The notes beneath the pieces are model-generated. The model was not told the origin of the DNA and searched no databases. It saw only the letters and a program-made list of their open reading frames with translations. DNA of 64,000 bases from Eubacteriaceae bacterium. Its GTDB lineage: Bacteria; Bacillota; Clostridia; Lachnospirales; Lachnospiraceae. Numbering within the stretch: the first letter of the stretch is position 1; each line of letters opens with the position of its first letter. A program made the position numbers and the translations under genes. Shown here in pieces: positions 38,888 through 48,277 of this stretch. The stretch spans positions 1-64,000 of the forward strand of contig CAJTFB010000022.1 in NCBI GenBank assembly GCA_910575665.1. Reading direction: 5' to 3'.

Positions 38888-41230
38888 ATGAAAAGAAAAG
38901 TACTGATAGCGGGAGCTATGGCGGCATTGGGGATCGTGCTGGGTACAGCTGCCAATGCAGAACATTCACAGGCTGCTGCGAAATATACCATTTCCAAATC
39001 GACAAAGCCTTATAACAGTTCATATCGAAGGTTGAAAAGCTATAATAGCAAGACGAAACATTATTATACGATCAAATCTTACCTGGAGCGCCTTAAGAGT
39101 AAGGGGGGAGGTACTCTGGTTCTGAAAAAAGGAACTTACAAGGTGTGTTCTACACTTGTAGTCCCGTCTAATGTAACAATCCAGCTGAAAAATGGAGCCA
39201 AGATTAAGAAAACCAATGTGACGGGAAGTTCCTCTCTGAAACCCTCCAAAACGTTGTTTAAGCTCAGTAATTCCAAGGCGAAAAATTATAAAGGAACCAA
39301 AAAGGTTACCATTACTGGTAGTAAGAATGCCACCATTGATATGGGGAAAGTACCAAATGCCATTGGAATCGATCTTAGCAATAATTATTATGTCACTGTC
39401 TCTGGTATCAAATTCCGTGGAAAAAAGGGCGGTACATACATGAATATTGCCGGAAGCAAGAGAGTCCGGGTCGAGAATTGTACTTTTGCAGAAGGAGAAA
39501 AGAAATCCGGAGATAAATACAAAACCGCAATTACGATTAATTCAGCTGGGGCAGTTCCCTGTGAAAATGTAAAAATTGTGTCCAATACGTTTACCGGACT
39601 GGAAAATGGAATTGCATCCACTAAATATAAAAAAGCGAAGTATTCTACCAAAGTATCCATCCAGAAAAATACTTTTACGGATATGGAAAGTTCCGCTGTC
39701 CAGGGAAAGATGTGGAATGCACCAGTCATTTCAGACAATACGGTAAAACGTAAGGATAATGCCATTTCTGCGGCAACGGCATTTAAGCTCTACAGCATGT
39801 CGGAACCGACTGTGACGAAAAATAAGATCAGTAGCTGCCGTTACCCGATCTCTTTTAACCGCTCATCCAGCATTAACAATGTGGTATCCGGGTCAAAGAT
39901 CGAGCAGATGAAAAATAATACTGTGAGCAATCTGGGACATTACTATGTTCTGTACAAAAATGGATCCACCTCCAGACTGCTTTATTTCCAGACAAAAGAG
40001 GACAATAACTTCACGGTATCCCCGAATTCCAAGCCTTACCGGGAACATTATGATGACCAGGCGGCATACACGGCAAATGGCGGTCAGACAAAGACCTATT
40101 TTATGCTTCGTTCTTATATGGAGCAGCTGGAATACGCAGGCGGAGGTACCATCACCCTGACGGCTGGAACCTATACCCTCAGCCATTCGGTATGTATTCC
40201 TTCCAATGTGACGGTAAATCTTTCCGATGGGGTAAAGGTGCAGAAGGTAAAGGCAGTAAATACAAATCTTGCTACCAACAAGACGATGTTTGAGATCGTT
40301 CCTCCTTCCAAGGAGGGAGTAAAGAATTCTGTGGGCGGTTACAATGGTTCCCAGAACGTGACGATTCAGGGAACAGGTTCAGCGGTGATCGACTGTGACA
40401 ATGTAGTCAATGCCATGGCGGTAGTAATGGGACATGCCCGTAACGTAAACATCCGCAACATTGCATTTACCAATGAGTATGGTTCACACTTTATCGAGTT
40501 GAATTCATCCCAGAATGTCAATATTGAGAATTGTTCTTTTACGGATTTCCGGATCTATGACAATAAGAGCCACAAAGAGGCGATCAATATTGATACCACG
40601 GATTCTAATAACAACGGATTTAATTATGAGTGGTCCAACCATGATCGCACGGCATGTGACACGGTGAAGATCAACAATTGTATCTTTACCAATATGGGCG
40701 TGGCAGTGGGAAGCCACACATACTCTGTAAATACGGCAAACCAGCAGATCTACCATGAAAATGTGACGATACAGAACTGTAAGACCAACCAGACCTACAA
40801 TGCGGCGATTCGTATCTGGAACTGGAGAAATGCCGTGATCAAGGACAATTCCTTCCTGGGAGTTCAGGGGCTGGAGGATAACAAAGGCTACAACTATACT
40901 TGTATCCTTGTAAGAGGCGCTGTGAATCCAACGATCACCGGAAATACATTTAGTAAAGGCGGAGTGAAGAAATATTATGCGGTGGTGATCCGCATGCAGA
41001 CTTCTGCCGAGGTGGAGGCGGCTGTCAATGCCGGGTATGCAGATACGATCTGCGAGATCTCTTCTCAGAACCTGGAGGATTTGAAAAACAACACGGTTCT
41101 TGAGGGATGCCATAAGAAATACCGAATTATCAATGCAGATGGTTCAGCCACCGGGGACTACTTTAAAGAATCGTCTTCCGCAGAGGATGGAGATTCTTCT
41201 GAATCCGGGGATGGACCAGACGGAGAATAA
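38888..41230 (+). CDS. Secreted double right-handed beta-helix protein
   Basis: The 780 residues have a signal peptide (AGAMAALGIVLGTAANA) and two similar beta-helix modules. Each starts with KPY..., a short helix and GGGT(L/I)(V/T)L..GTY, then ..VPSNVT or ..IPSNVT and rungs like VTISGIKFRG and VNIRNIAFTN, near residues 40-370 and 375-740. The fold is that of polysaccharide lyases and other glycan-binding proteins. The catalytic type is not evident. The acidic Ser/Glu-rich tail has no anchor motif. It is probably cotranscribed with the sulfotransferase. Confidence 0.8.
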   Translation: MKRKVLIAGAMAALGIVLGTAANAEHSQAAAKYTISKSTKPYNSSYRRLKSYNSKTKHYYTIKSYLERLKSKGGGTLVLKKGTYKVCSTLVVPSNVTIQLKNGAKIKKTNVTGSSSLKPSKTLFKLSNSKAKNYKGTKKVTITGSKNATIDMGKVPNAIGIDLSNNYYVTVSGIKFRGKKGGTYMNIAGSKRVRVENCTFAEGEKKSGDKYKTAITINSAGAVPCENVKIVSNTFTGLENGIASTKYKKAKYSTKVSIQKNTFTDMESSAVQGKMWNAPVISDNTVKRKDNAISAATAFKLYSMSEPTVTKNKISSCRYPISFNRSSSINNVVSGSKIEQMKNNTVSNLGHYYVLYKNGSTSRLLYFQTKEDNNFTVSPNSKPYREHYDDQAAYTANGGQTKTYFMLRSYMEQLEYAGGGTITLTAGTYTLSHSVCIPSNVTVNLSDGVKVQKVKAVNTNLATNKTMFEIVPPSKEGVKNSVGGYNGSQNVTIQGTGSAVIDCDNVVNAMAVVMGHARNVNIRNIAFTNEYGSHFIELNSSQNVNIENCSFTDFRIYDNKSHKEAINIDTTDSNNNGFNYEWSNHDRTACDTVKINNCIFTNMGVAVGSHTYSVNTANQQIYHENVTIQNCKTNQTYNAAIRIWNWRNAVIKDNSFLGVQGLEDNKGYNYTCILVRGAVNPTITGNTFSKGGVKKYYAVVIRMQTSAEVEAAVNAGYADTICEISSQNLEDLKNNTVLEGCHKKYRIINADGSATGDYFKESSSAEDGDSSESGDGPDGE

Positions 41231-41245
41231 ATGAGATCATTTAAC

Positions 41246-41283
41246 AGGAATGTGGGGTTGCCGATTGACAATCCCACATTCCT
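41246..41283 (+). terminator. Hairpin after beta-helix gene
   Basis: AGGAATGTGGG (41246-41256) and CCCACATTCCT (41273-41283) form a perfect 11-bp stem. No T-run follows. The right arm lies inside the spacer of the greA promoter. Confidence 0.6.
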
Positions 41284-41293
41284 ACGTTATAAT
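41265..41293 (+). promoter_or_regulatory. Consensus promoter of greA-lysS
   Basis: TTGACA (41265-41270), a 17-base spacer and TATAAT (41288-41293) match the sigma-A consensus perfectly. This is the strongest promoter in the window by sequence. Confidence 0.85.
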
Positions 41294-41365
41294 GAAACGA
41301 TGTAGAATTAATTTCGATGTGCATGTCTTTTGAGGCTTTGTACAGGAATGGAGGAAATGGATAAC

Positions 41366-41848
41366 ATGGCTGAAGTGAAGAAAAATATTTTGACAGAGGA
41401 AGGGTTAAAAGCTCTGGAAGAGGAACTGCAGGATCTGAAAGTAAACCGCCGTAAAGAGGTGGCGCAGAAGATCAAAGAGGCGAGAGAGCAGGGAGATTTA
41501 TCGGAGAATGCAGAATATGATGCAGCCAAGGAAGAGCAGCGGGATATAGAACTTCGGATCGAAGAGATTGATAAAATATTAAAAAATGCTGAGCTGGTTG
41601 TGGATGATGATATTGATTCCAGTGTGATCAACATCGGATGTACCGTAAAGATCAAGGATCTGGAATTTAATGAGGAAATGGAATATAAAATTGTCGGTTC
41701 TACCGAAGCAAACAGCCTGAAAGGAAAAATTTCCAATGAGTCTCCTGTGGGAAAAGCTCTGATCGGAGCGAAAAAGGGGCAGACAGTCGAGGTGGAGGCG
41801 CCATCGGGCGTATTAAAATATAAGATCCTGGAGATCACGAAGAGCTGA
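41366..41848 (+). CDS. greA: Transcription elongation factor GreA
   Basis: GreA rescues backtracked RNA polymerase by stimulating transcript cleavage. The 160 residues have the N-terminal coiled coil (EGLKALEEELQDLKVNRRKEV) with the acidic tip GDLSENAEYDAAK and the C-terminal FKBP-like domain (VGKALIGAKKGQTVEVEAP). Several ATGs are clustered. 41366 gives the usual family start MAEVKKNIL with GGAGG 11 bases upstream. Confidence 0.95.
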   Translation: MAEVKKNILTEEGLKALEEELQDLKVNRRKEVAQKIKEAREQGDLSENAEYDAAKEEQRDIELRIEEIDKILKNAELVVDDDIDSSVINIGCTVKIKDLEFNEEMEYKIVGSTEANSLKGKISNESPVGKALIGAKKGQTVEVEAPSGVLKYKILEITKS

Positions 41849-41902
41849 TCACAGATTGTATAACATATGAGATAGACAGGAAAACAAGAAGGAGAGAGAA
41901 AA

Positions 41903-43372
41903 GTGGCAGAAGATATCAATCAGTTGATGAAGGTCAGAAGAGAAAAACTGGCTGCATTACAGGAAGAGGGAAAAAATCCATTTGAGATAACAAAGTGTGA
42001 GGTGAGCCATCATTCCCAGGAGATCAAAGACCAGTATGATGAGCTCGAAGGGACAGAAGTTACGGTGGCAGGTCGTCTTATGTCCAAGAGAGTTATGGGA
42101 AAGGCGTCATTCTGTAATGTTCTGGACAGAGACGGCTCCATTCAGGGCTATGTGGCGAGAGACGAGGTTGGAGAGGACAGCTATAAGGCATTTAAAAAAT
42201 TTGACATAGGCGATATTGTACGGATGGAAGGAAAGGTATTTACCACAAAGATGGGAGAAATCTCCATCCATGTAACGGGAATTGAGCTTTTGAGCAAAAG
42301 CCTTCAGATTCTTCCAGAAAAATTCCACGGTTTGAAGGATACTGATATCCGTTATCGCCAGAGATATGTAGATCTTATCGTAAATCCAGAGGTCCGTGAC
42401 ACCTTTATCAAGCGTACCCGGATCATCAGTGAGATCCGTCGTTTTCTCGACGACCAGGGATTCCTGGAAGTGGAGACCCCGGTACTTGTACCGATGGCTG
42501 GCGGAGCTGCAGCGAGACCCTTTGTGACGCATCACAACACGCTGGATGAGGATCTGAATCTTCGTATTTCTCTGGAGCTGTACCTGAAACGGCTGATCGT
42601 GGGCGGCCTTGAGAGAGTGTATGAGATCGGACGTGTATTTCGTAACGAAGGCTTGTCGATTCGCCACAATCCGGAATTTACCCTTCTGGAGTGTTATCAG
42701 GCATTTACAGATTATTATGGCATGATGGATCTGGCTGAAAACCTGTACCGTCAGGTCTGCCAGAATGTACTGGGCACGACAAAGATCAGTTATGACGGTG
42801 TGGAGATTGATTTTGCAAAACCATTTGAGCGTCTGACCATGGTAGAAGCTGTGAAAAAATATGCAGGAGTGGATTTTGACGCCATTCAGGATGTAGAAGC
42901 AGCCAGACAGGCGGCGAAAGACCATCACATTGAATTTGAGGAGAGACATGGCAAGGGAGATATCCTGAACCTGTTTTTTGAAGAGTTTGTGGAGGAAAAA
43001 CTGGACCAGCCGACCTTCATCATGGATCATCCGGTGGAGATCTCTCCCCTTGCGAAGAAAAAGAAAGACAATCCAGAATATACAGAGCGTTTCGAGCTCT
43101 TTATCACCAAGAGGGAAATGTGCAACGCTTTCTCCGAGCTGAACGATCCGATTGACCAGAAGGAACGTTTTATGAAGCAGGAAGAAATGTTTGCCGCAGG
43201 GGATGAGGAAGCACATCATCTGGATGAAGATTTCATCTGTGCCCTGGAATATGGTATGCCGCCTACAGGAGGCATTGGGTTCGGTATCGACCGGCTTGTG
43301 ATGCTGCTCACGGATTCCGCAGCGATCCGGGACGTACTGCTGTTCCCGACGCTTAAGAGTATTGAGAAGTAA
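41903..43372 (+). CDS. lysS: Lysyl-tRNA synthetase (class II)
   Basis: LysRS charges tRNA-Lys. The 489 residues show an OB-fold anticodon domain (about 50-150), motif 2 in [24 protein letters not shown] and motif 3 in [14 protein letters not shown]. The start is GTG with AAGGAGAG upstream. It is 54 bases after greA and probably cotranscribed. It is the last recognisably chromosomal gene before the conjugative element. Confidence 0.97.
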   Translation: MAEDINQLMKVRREKLAALQEEGKNPFEITKCEVSHHSQEIKDQYDELEGTEVTVAGRLMSKRVMGKASFCNVLDRDGSIQGYVARDEVGEDSYKAFKKFDIGDIVRMEGKVFTTKMGEISIHVTGIELLSKSLQILPEKFHGLKDTDIRYRQRYVDLIVNPEVRDTFIKRTRIISEIRRFLDDQGFLEVETPVLVPMAGGAAARPFVTHHNTLDEDLNLRISLELYLKRLIVGGLERVYEIGRVFRNEGLSIRHNPEFTLLECYQAFTDYYGMMDLAENLYRQVCQNVLGTTKISYDGVEIDFAKPFERLTMVEAVKKYAGVDFDAIQDVEAARQAAKDHHIEFEERHGKGDILNLFFEEFVEEKLDQPTFIMDHPVEISPLAKKKKDNPEYTERFELFITKREMCNAFSELNDPIDQKERFMKQEEMFAAGDEEAHHLDEDFICALEYGMPPTGGIGFGIDRLVMLLTDSAAIRDVLLFPTLKSIEK

Positions 43373-43403
43373 GCACAATATATAGTGAAACGACCAGAAG
43401 AAA

Positions 43404-43465
43404 GCACAACATGTTGTGCAATAAGTGAGGGGATTATAAGCCTTTAAGCCAATCTTAAGCCAATC
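43404..43465. other. Palindrome and tandem 11-bp repeats, possible element end
   Basis: GCACAACATGTTGTGC (43404-43419) is a perfect 16-bp palindrome. Twenty-four bases later TTAAGCCAATC occurs twice, head to tail (43444-43454 and 43455-43465). Short adjacent direct repeats are typical of tyrosine integrase arm sites near element ends. They lie between lysS and the first foreign gene. Whether this is the element boundary cannot be shown without the right end. Confidence 0.4.
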
Positions 43466-43533
43466 CATGCAGGAAATGATACAAGAAAATGTAAATCACG
43501 CAGGAAAGAACAGTAATTCCTAAAAAATATAAG

Positions 43534-43573
43534 GCAGTCAATTTACAGGAAAGTGTAATTTGACTGCTTTGTT
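43534..43573 (+). terminator. Terminator-like hairpin before DUF4062 gene
   Basis: GCAGTCAATTTACA (43534-43547) pairs with TGTAATTTGACTGC (43554-43567) with one mismatch, followed by TTTGTT. It may end lysS transcription. A TATAAT at 43573-43578 directly after it could be the -10 of the DUF4062 gene. Confidence 0.6.
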
Positions 43574-43673
43574 ATAATGTGGATTGTAATTAGGGGATGA
43601 GGTATTAAACAATGTGTATGCTGTGGATAGTGCTGGACAGTAAATAATTAAAGGTTATATGTTAGGAGGAAAT

Positions 43674-44876
43674 ATGGAAATGGGGATTACTGATAATATT
43701 ACAAGGAAACCAACAGTGTTTGTTAGTTCTACTTGTTATGATTTAAATAGTGTAAGAAAAGAAATTAAAGAATTCTTTGAACAGCAATTAGGTTATGAAA
43801 CTATTTTGTCAGAATATATGGAATTTCCAATTTCTCCAGAAAGAGATACATTTAAAAATTGTGTAGATAATGTTGATACAAAGGCAGATATTTTTATATT
43901 AATTGTGGGGACAAGATATGGATATGTCATGGAAGATAAGAAAAAATCTATAACCAATATAGAATATCTCCATGCAAAAGCAAAGGGTATTCCAGTATAT
44001 ATATTTATTCAAAAGAGTATTATAGAAACATTACCTAAGTGGGAAAGTGAACCTAATACAGATTTTTCAGAAATAGTAGATAACACAACTTTATTTGAGT
44101 TTGTTCAGCATATAAGGAGTGAAGATAATAAATGGACTTTTGAATTTGAGTGCGTTGAAAATATCATTGAATGTTTAAGAGTACAAATTGCAAATTTGCT
44201 TAGTGATAGTCTAGTGTTACGCAGGCACAAATATAAAAATGGTATCCCCAAAAAGGTAATGAGTTATTTTGGAGAAGTATTTGAAATAGCAGTTGAGAAA
44301 CCACGGTTATGGGAATTTCGCTTATTTGCAGCGGCATTAAAAGACAACATGAAACAGACTGAGGATTTGCAACTTGACTTAAAGTACGGAATATCATTTG
44401 AAAAAGTTTATGTGGTTAAAGATTTGAAAGAATCTGTGGAATGGATTTTAGTAAAAATTTTTGAATTAAAGAATTATATTTCCATGATTGAACCATTGAT
44501 AAATGATGCATTGACAATGGCATTAGGTGTTCCGGGTAAATCAGGTAATGAAGAATATATTATTTACGTTGCGGAAAAAGTGGTGGAAGTATATAAATTC
44601 TTATTGAACTGGTCACTAGAATTTAAAACAGTTGTTGTGCCAGAGGAATGCTCTGAATTAACAAAAAAAGTTTCAGAAATAAATATACCAATGGCAGAAA
44701 AGATTGGTAAAGATATTAATGACTATTATGAGCAATTGCAAGAGCAGATTAATTTGCCAACAACGGAGAAAAGGGAATTCAAATTTGTTTTTGATATATG
44801 TCCACCAGATTTGACAGAGGTATATGAAGATATAGAGAAATTTAGCAGAGAGCTGGGGATTTATCTTCCAGAATGA
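43674..44876 (+). CDS. DUF4062 protein, possible defence gene
   Basis: The 400 residues start with a DUF4062 domain (KPTVFVSSTCYDLNSVRKEIKEFF, then LSEYMEFPISPE, ADIFILIVGTRYGY and SITNIEYLHAKAKGIPVYIF). DUF4062 has a TIR-like layout and is often the sensor or effector domain of large signalling ATPases. Here it stands with about 240 residues of unknown, mostly helical sequence and no ATPase. GGAGG lies 4 bases upstream. The ATG two codons later is equally possible. The gene is clearly more AT-rich than its neighbours, with its own terminator, so it is probably acquired cargo. Confidence 0.7.
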   Translation: MEMGITDNITRKPTVFVSSTCYDLNSVRKEIKEFFEQQLGYETILSEYMEFPISPERDTFKNCVDNVDTKADIFILIVGTRYGYVMEDKKKSITNIEYLHAKAKGIPVYIFIQKSIIETLPKWESEPNTDFSEIVDNTTLFEFVQHIRSEDNKWTFEFECVENIIECLRVQIANLLSDSLVLRRHKYKNGIPKKVMSYFGEVFEIAVEKPRLWEFRLFAAALKDNMKQTEDLQLDLKYGISFEKVYVVKDLKESVEWILVKIFELKNYISMIEPLINDALTMALGVPGKSGNEEYIIYVAEKVVEVYKFLLNWSLEFKTVVVPEECSELTKKVSEINIPMAEKIGKDINDYYEQLQEQINLPTTEKREFKFVFDICPPDLTEVYEDIEKFSRELGIYLPE

Positions 44877-44983
44877 TTGAGCAATATGGGCGTTTTAGTT
44901 TACATTCGAAATTTTGTACACTGTATTTAGAGTGAAAGAGACCCTACCACAACAGAAAGAAAAATAGAAAAAATTCTACCCAA

Positions 44984-45019
44984 AACCATACTTCCGTAAA
45001 AAGGGAATATGGTTTTTTT
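44984..45019 (+). terminator. Terminator after DUF4062 gene
   Basis: AACCATACTTCC pairs with GGGAATATGGTT (some mismatch in the middle) and seven T follow. The 45020-45144 stretch up to the next gene is AT-rich and probably holds the promoter of the ICE operon, but I cannot place it with confidence. Confidence 0.65.
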
Positions 45020-45144
45020 ATGCCCATATATCATTGTTGCTATTGTATACGTTTGGAAAATATATTTGTTGGTTATTGTGAATGGATATATCTGTATGTT
45101 TCGGGTATTGTGGTTGTAGCAAAACAAAGAAAGGAGCTGGTACA

Positions 45145-45471
45145 ATGGAAATGAAAAACCTATGCGGAAAGATTCCCGTAGAACTGCACCTCAAGGTAAG
45201 AGCTGAAATTGAGCAGAGGGAAATCAGTACACAACAGTTTATCCAGCAGGTCATCGAAGAACATTTTATGGAAAAAGGAGTGAATCATATGGAAGCAAGA
45301 ACAATAGCAGTACAGGTAAGCGAGCAGTTATTTACAAGGCTCAAGAACGTAGTAGCATGGAAAGGATGCAAACAGAAAGAATTTCTGATCAGCGTAATCG
45401 AAAAAGCAATCGAGGAAGTGGAGGCGGAGATGAAACAGGCAGACGAGACGGATACGGAATCCGGCGAGTAA
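45145..45471 (+). CDS. Tandem ribbon-helix-helix-like protein
   Basis: The 108 residues contain two similar units of about 45 residues (GKIPVELHLKVRAEIEQREIS...QQVIEEHF and IAVQVSEQLFTRLKNVVAWKG...ISVIEKAIEE). Each has a short strand followed by two helices, as in ribbon-helix-helix DNA-binding proteins. Start 45145 is set by AAAGGAG. As first gene of the ICE operon it may regulate the operon or assist at the origin of transfer. That role is inferred. Confidence 0.6.
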   Translation: MEMKNLCGKIPVELHLKVRAEIEQREISTQQFIQQVIEEHFMEKGVNHMEARTIAVQVSEQLFTRLKNVVAWKGCKQKEFLISVIEKAIEEVEAEMKQADETDTESGE

Positions 45472-45554
45472 GAAGAACAAAAACGGAATTAATGCTACAT
45501 AAACGGTATGGAAATCAAAATCCATGCCGTTTTTTTATGAAAGGAGTCAAGACA

Positions 45555-46172
45555 ATGCATTTTACTGGAACAAAATATCTTCATGAGATAGAGTCGCTTA
45601 TGCAGGGAGTCCCCGGCTTTTCTGTAAAAGGACATGGAGGCATCATACTGAAAAAAGAGATGGAGGACTGCATCCGGGGGCAGCCACCACCAGATAATTA
45701 TGAGGAAATGATGTCAGAGATCATGGCGGCTGTGCATTACAAGCCGTTAGGAGAGCGTTTGAGCCGATATTTGAAGGAAAGTGAGGGCAAGGCAGTGGGT
45801 TACCGGAATGAAAAGCACAGAGAGATATTTGAGGAAATAACAGCGAAGATGGACAAGAAGAATTATGCCCTTTTGTCTGCCCTGTATCTGCTGACGGCAG
45901 ATTACAGGCTGTGGAAGATTATGAAGCACCATACGCAGAAGAATGCGGTTGATTTTGCGGGTGTCAGCCTGAAGGGAATCCATGAAAACGGTTATACCCT
46001 ATACTGCGTGGCAAAAGATTTATATCTCGGCACAAAGCATCTGTCAGTCAGCGACCTTGCCGATACGGAGTTGATACGCCCGCAGATATTTATGCTGGTC
46101 TGCAATGCGATGGCAGTCCGTAGGTTTGGCATGAAAGCAATTCAACTTGCAGAAAGGAGAGAGAATCCGTGA
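45555..46172 (+). CDS. Conserved ICE protein (DUF6075-like)
   Basis: The 205 residues include LLSALYLLTADYRLWKIMKHH, FAGVSLKGIHENGYTLYCVAKDLYLGT and SVSDLADTELIRPQIFMLVCNAMAVRRFG. They resemble DUF6075 proteins found on Clostridia ICEs, and no function is known. AAAGGAG stands 8 bases before the ATG. The stop overlaps the GTG of the next gene, which indicates coupled translation. Confidence 0.6.
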   Translation: MHFTGTKYLHEIESLMQGVPGFSVKGHGGIILKKEMEDCIRGQPPPDNYEEMMSEIMAAVHYKPLGERLSRYLKESEGKAVGYRNEKHREIFEEITAKMDKKNYALLSALYLLTADYRLWKIMKHHTQKNAVDFAGVSLKGIHENGYTLYCVAKDLYLGTKHLSVSDLADTELIRPQIFMLVCNAMAVRRFGMKAIQLAERRENP

Positions 46173-47320
46173 TAACAGTAACGGTACGTAATCACAGCCA
46201 CTTTACCACCCTTACCTTCCCCTGTTCCGAAAATGAGATGGAAAAGAAACTGGAGGAACTGGACCGGTGGGATGAGACAAGTACTACCCTATTTGTTGAT
46301 AAAGTAACTGAGCCGGAAGAACTATCCATATTGCAGGGCCGTTTTATTAATTTAGATGAGGTAAACTACCTTGCTAAGCGAATGGACAGTTTTGATACAC
46401 AGGAAATCAAACAGTTTTTTGCCGCTGTCCATCACTGTACATTTGCACATGTTAAGGACCTTATCAATCTGACCTTTAATCTGTCCCGGTTCACGCTGAT
46501 ACAGGATTTGAGCAGTATGGAAGCGGTCGGACAAGTACACAGATTTACACTGTCGGGAGGTATGGGAAAAGAAGAAATGGAGAGTACAGACTTTGCCAAT
46601 ATCGGCAGGGAACTGCTGGAATCCGGAAAGGGAAAGGTTTCGGAGTACGGGATTTTGTTTGTGAATGAAGAAATCCCGTTTGATGAAATCTATGACGGTC
46701 AGGTGTTTCCCGAATATTATTATGAGGCCTGTCTGTGTACGGCAATAATGGAATATAGGGGAAAGACGGAGTATGCCTATCTTCCCTGTGAGGAACAGGC
46801 AATTGAAAAGGCTTTGCGGAGGATGCACAGTTCTCGTTTTTCCTGCGAAAGCGTCCGGCTGCTTAATTGCAATATCCACAATGATGTATGCAAAATCACT
46901 TTTGAAAAAATACTTGAGGATGAAGGGGTGTTTGCGGTCAATGAACTGGCAGAGGCGGTCAGTCATTTCCGTACAGAGGATCAATGGAATAAGCTGGCTG
47001 CCGTGACAGAACTGGCAGACGTAAGTGACAGCAAATCACTGATAAATCTCGCAAGACATCTGGATTGCTTTGACTTCATCCCGGAAGTGCAGGATCAGGA
47101 GGATTTGGCAAGGCACTGGATTAAGGCACATGAGGAATATGAAATGAGTCCGGAGCTGGAAGATTATTTCTTGTATGAGCAGTTTGGAGAGCAGATTGAA
47201 AACGATACGGCGGGAATGTTTCTGCCGGAAGGTGGATATGTCTATTTGGAGGAAGGGCAGAGCATGGAAGAAATCCTGCGGGATGAGGAAACGGAAAACA
47301 TGACATTGGGGGGAATGTGA
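46169..47320 (+). CDS. ardA: Antirestriction protein ArdA-like
   Basis: ArdA proteins mimic DNA and block type I restriction in a new host. The 383 residues are strongly acidic and include the ArdA-like segments ILQGRFINLDEVNYLAKRMDSFD and the later ELAEAVSHFR...LARHLDCFDFIPEVQDQEDLA. The GTG start lies inside the stop of the previous gene (GTGA). The protein ends LGGM, encoded by ATGACATTGGGGGGAATGTGA, which also serves as ribosome site for the next gene 1 base later. Confidence 0.75.
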   Translation: MITVTVRNHSHFTTLTFPCSENEMEKKLEELDRWDETSTTLFVDKVTEPEELSILQGRFINLDEVNYLAKRMDSFDTQEIKQFFAAVHHCTFAHVKDLINLTFNLSRFTLIQDLSSMEAVGQVHRFTLSGGMGKEEMESTDFANIGRELLESGKGKVSEYGILFVNEEIPFDEIYDGQVFPEYYYEACLCTAIMEYRGKTEYAYLPCEEQAIEKALRRMHSSRFSCESVRLLNCNIHNDVCKITFEKILEDEGVFAVNELAEAVSHFRTEDQWNKLAAVTELADVSDSKSLINLARHLDCFDFIPEVQDQEDLARHWIKAHEEYEMSPELEDYFLYEQFGEQIENDTAGMFLPEGGYVYLEEGQSMEEILRDEETENMTLGGM

Positions 47321-47321
47321 A

Positions 47322-48170
47322 ATGGTCTATACAGAGATTAAAAATAAAAGAGACACGTTGGTACTTGGATTTCCGAGAAATGCTGCGGATATGCAGATCA
47401 AGCTGAGTTCCATCGGTATCCATAAGAATGTAAAGGATATACCATTATCCGCTCAGGAAAGCGATGATATCCGTGTCAGGCTCTACGCAGAAAATAACAT
47501 CTGGAACCATTTTGTCCGGATATTTTCAGGTACTGAAAGTCTTGCCGATGTCAATGAGGCTGTATGGGCGATACTGAAGGCAGATGAGGTAATCAAAACG
47601 GAACTGGAACAGAATATTATCCACGACCAGTATGATTCGGTGCAGGAACTGCTGAAAGATATTGAGGGAATGACGGTATCGGCAGGAAAGTATACCGAAT
47701 CCTTTTATTTTCCGCTGAAGGGCATGCTGGATGAGGATGAATACGAGGACTATTACGAGATTGATAATATGTTTCTTCAGGAATATAAGCATGATATCCG
47801 GGAGGCAGTCGAAAGAGAACAAAGCATTGGAGATATGGCACAGTATTTCAACCGGAGCGAATCCGTGAACGAAAAACTGGCATCAGCCGTATGGTCGGTG
47901 GACGAGGTGGGTGGAAACCTGTACGGTCGTGTCAATGTAAGACTGAAAGAGCCGTTGACAGAAGGAGAAACGGAAATCTTAAAAGAGTGGATCAGCGGAC
48001 AGAATTCGGATGGTCTGGGCGAAGGGTTTGAGCAGAGGGCAATTGAGACAGAAGAAGGCGATCTGTATGTTTCTTTCTGGAATAGCGGAGATGGTTACTT
48101 CGTCTACAGTCAGGATGAAATGGATGCGTATCTTCGCCAACAGCATGAAATGCGGATGGGAGGAATGTAA
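47322..48170 (+). CDS. Acidic ICE protein of unknown function
   Basis: The 282 residues are acidic (many Glu/Asp, e.g. DEDEYEDYYEIDNMFLQEY), with no membrane segment and no domain that I can name. Such acidic proteins near ardA may also be DNA mimics, but this is inference. It begins 1 base after the ardA stop and ends RMGGM, sharing the C-terminal pattern of several proteins in this block. Confidence 0.55.
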   Translation: MVYTEIKNKRDTLVLGFPRNAADMQIKLSSIGIHKNVKDIPLSAQESDDIRVRLYAENNIWNHFVRIFSGTESLADVNEAVWAILKADEVIKTELEQNIIHDQYDSVQELLKDIEGMTVSAGKYTESFYFPLKGMLDEDEYEDYYEIDNMFLQEYKHDIREAVEREQSIGDMAQYFNRSESVNEKLASAVWSVDEVGGNLYGRVNVRLKEPLTEGETEILKEWISGQNSDGLGEGFEQRAIETEEGDLYVSFWNSGDGYFVYSQDEMDAYLRQQHEMRMGGM

Positions 48171-48211
48171 AAGCAGCGATCTTCCCAAACAAAAAACATT
48201 GGAAAGGGGGG

Positions 48212-48277
48212 ATGCGAAATATGATTGTGCCAGATCAAAGACTCTATGAAATCAGAGATCAGGAGGAAAACTCATGA
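48212..48277 (+). CDS. Tiny coupling ORF before DUF4314
   Basis: A strong AAGGGGGG precedes ATG 48212 (and an in-frame ATG at 48221). The frame encodes about 20 residues, MRNMIVPDQRLYEIRDQEEN then Ser. Its codons for Gln-Glu-Glu are CAGGAGGAA, the ribosome site of the next gene, and its TGA overlaps that gene's ATG. It probably serves translational coupling rather than making a functional peptide. Confidence 0.35.
   Translation: MRNMIVPDQRLYEIRDQEENS

Noticed and set aside
42107-43468. 453-residue minus-strand gene opposite lysS
   Set aside because: It is an antisense shadow of lysS with no domain and no start context.
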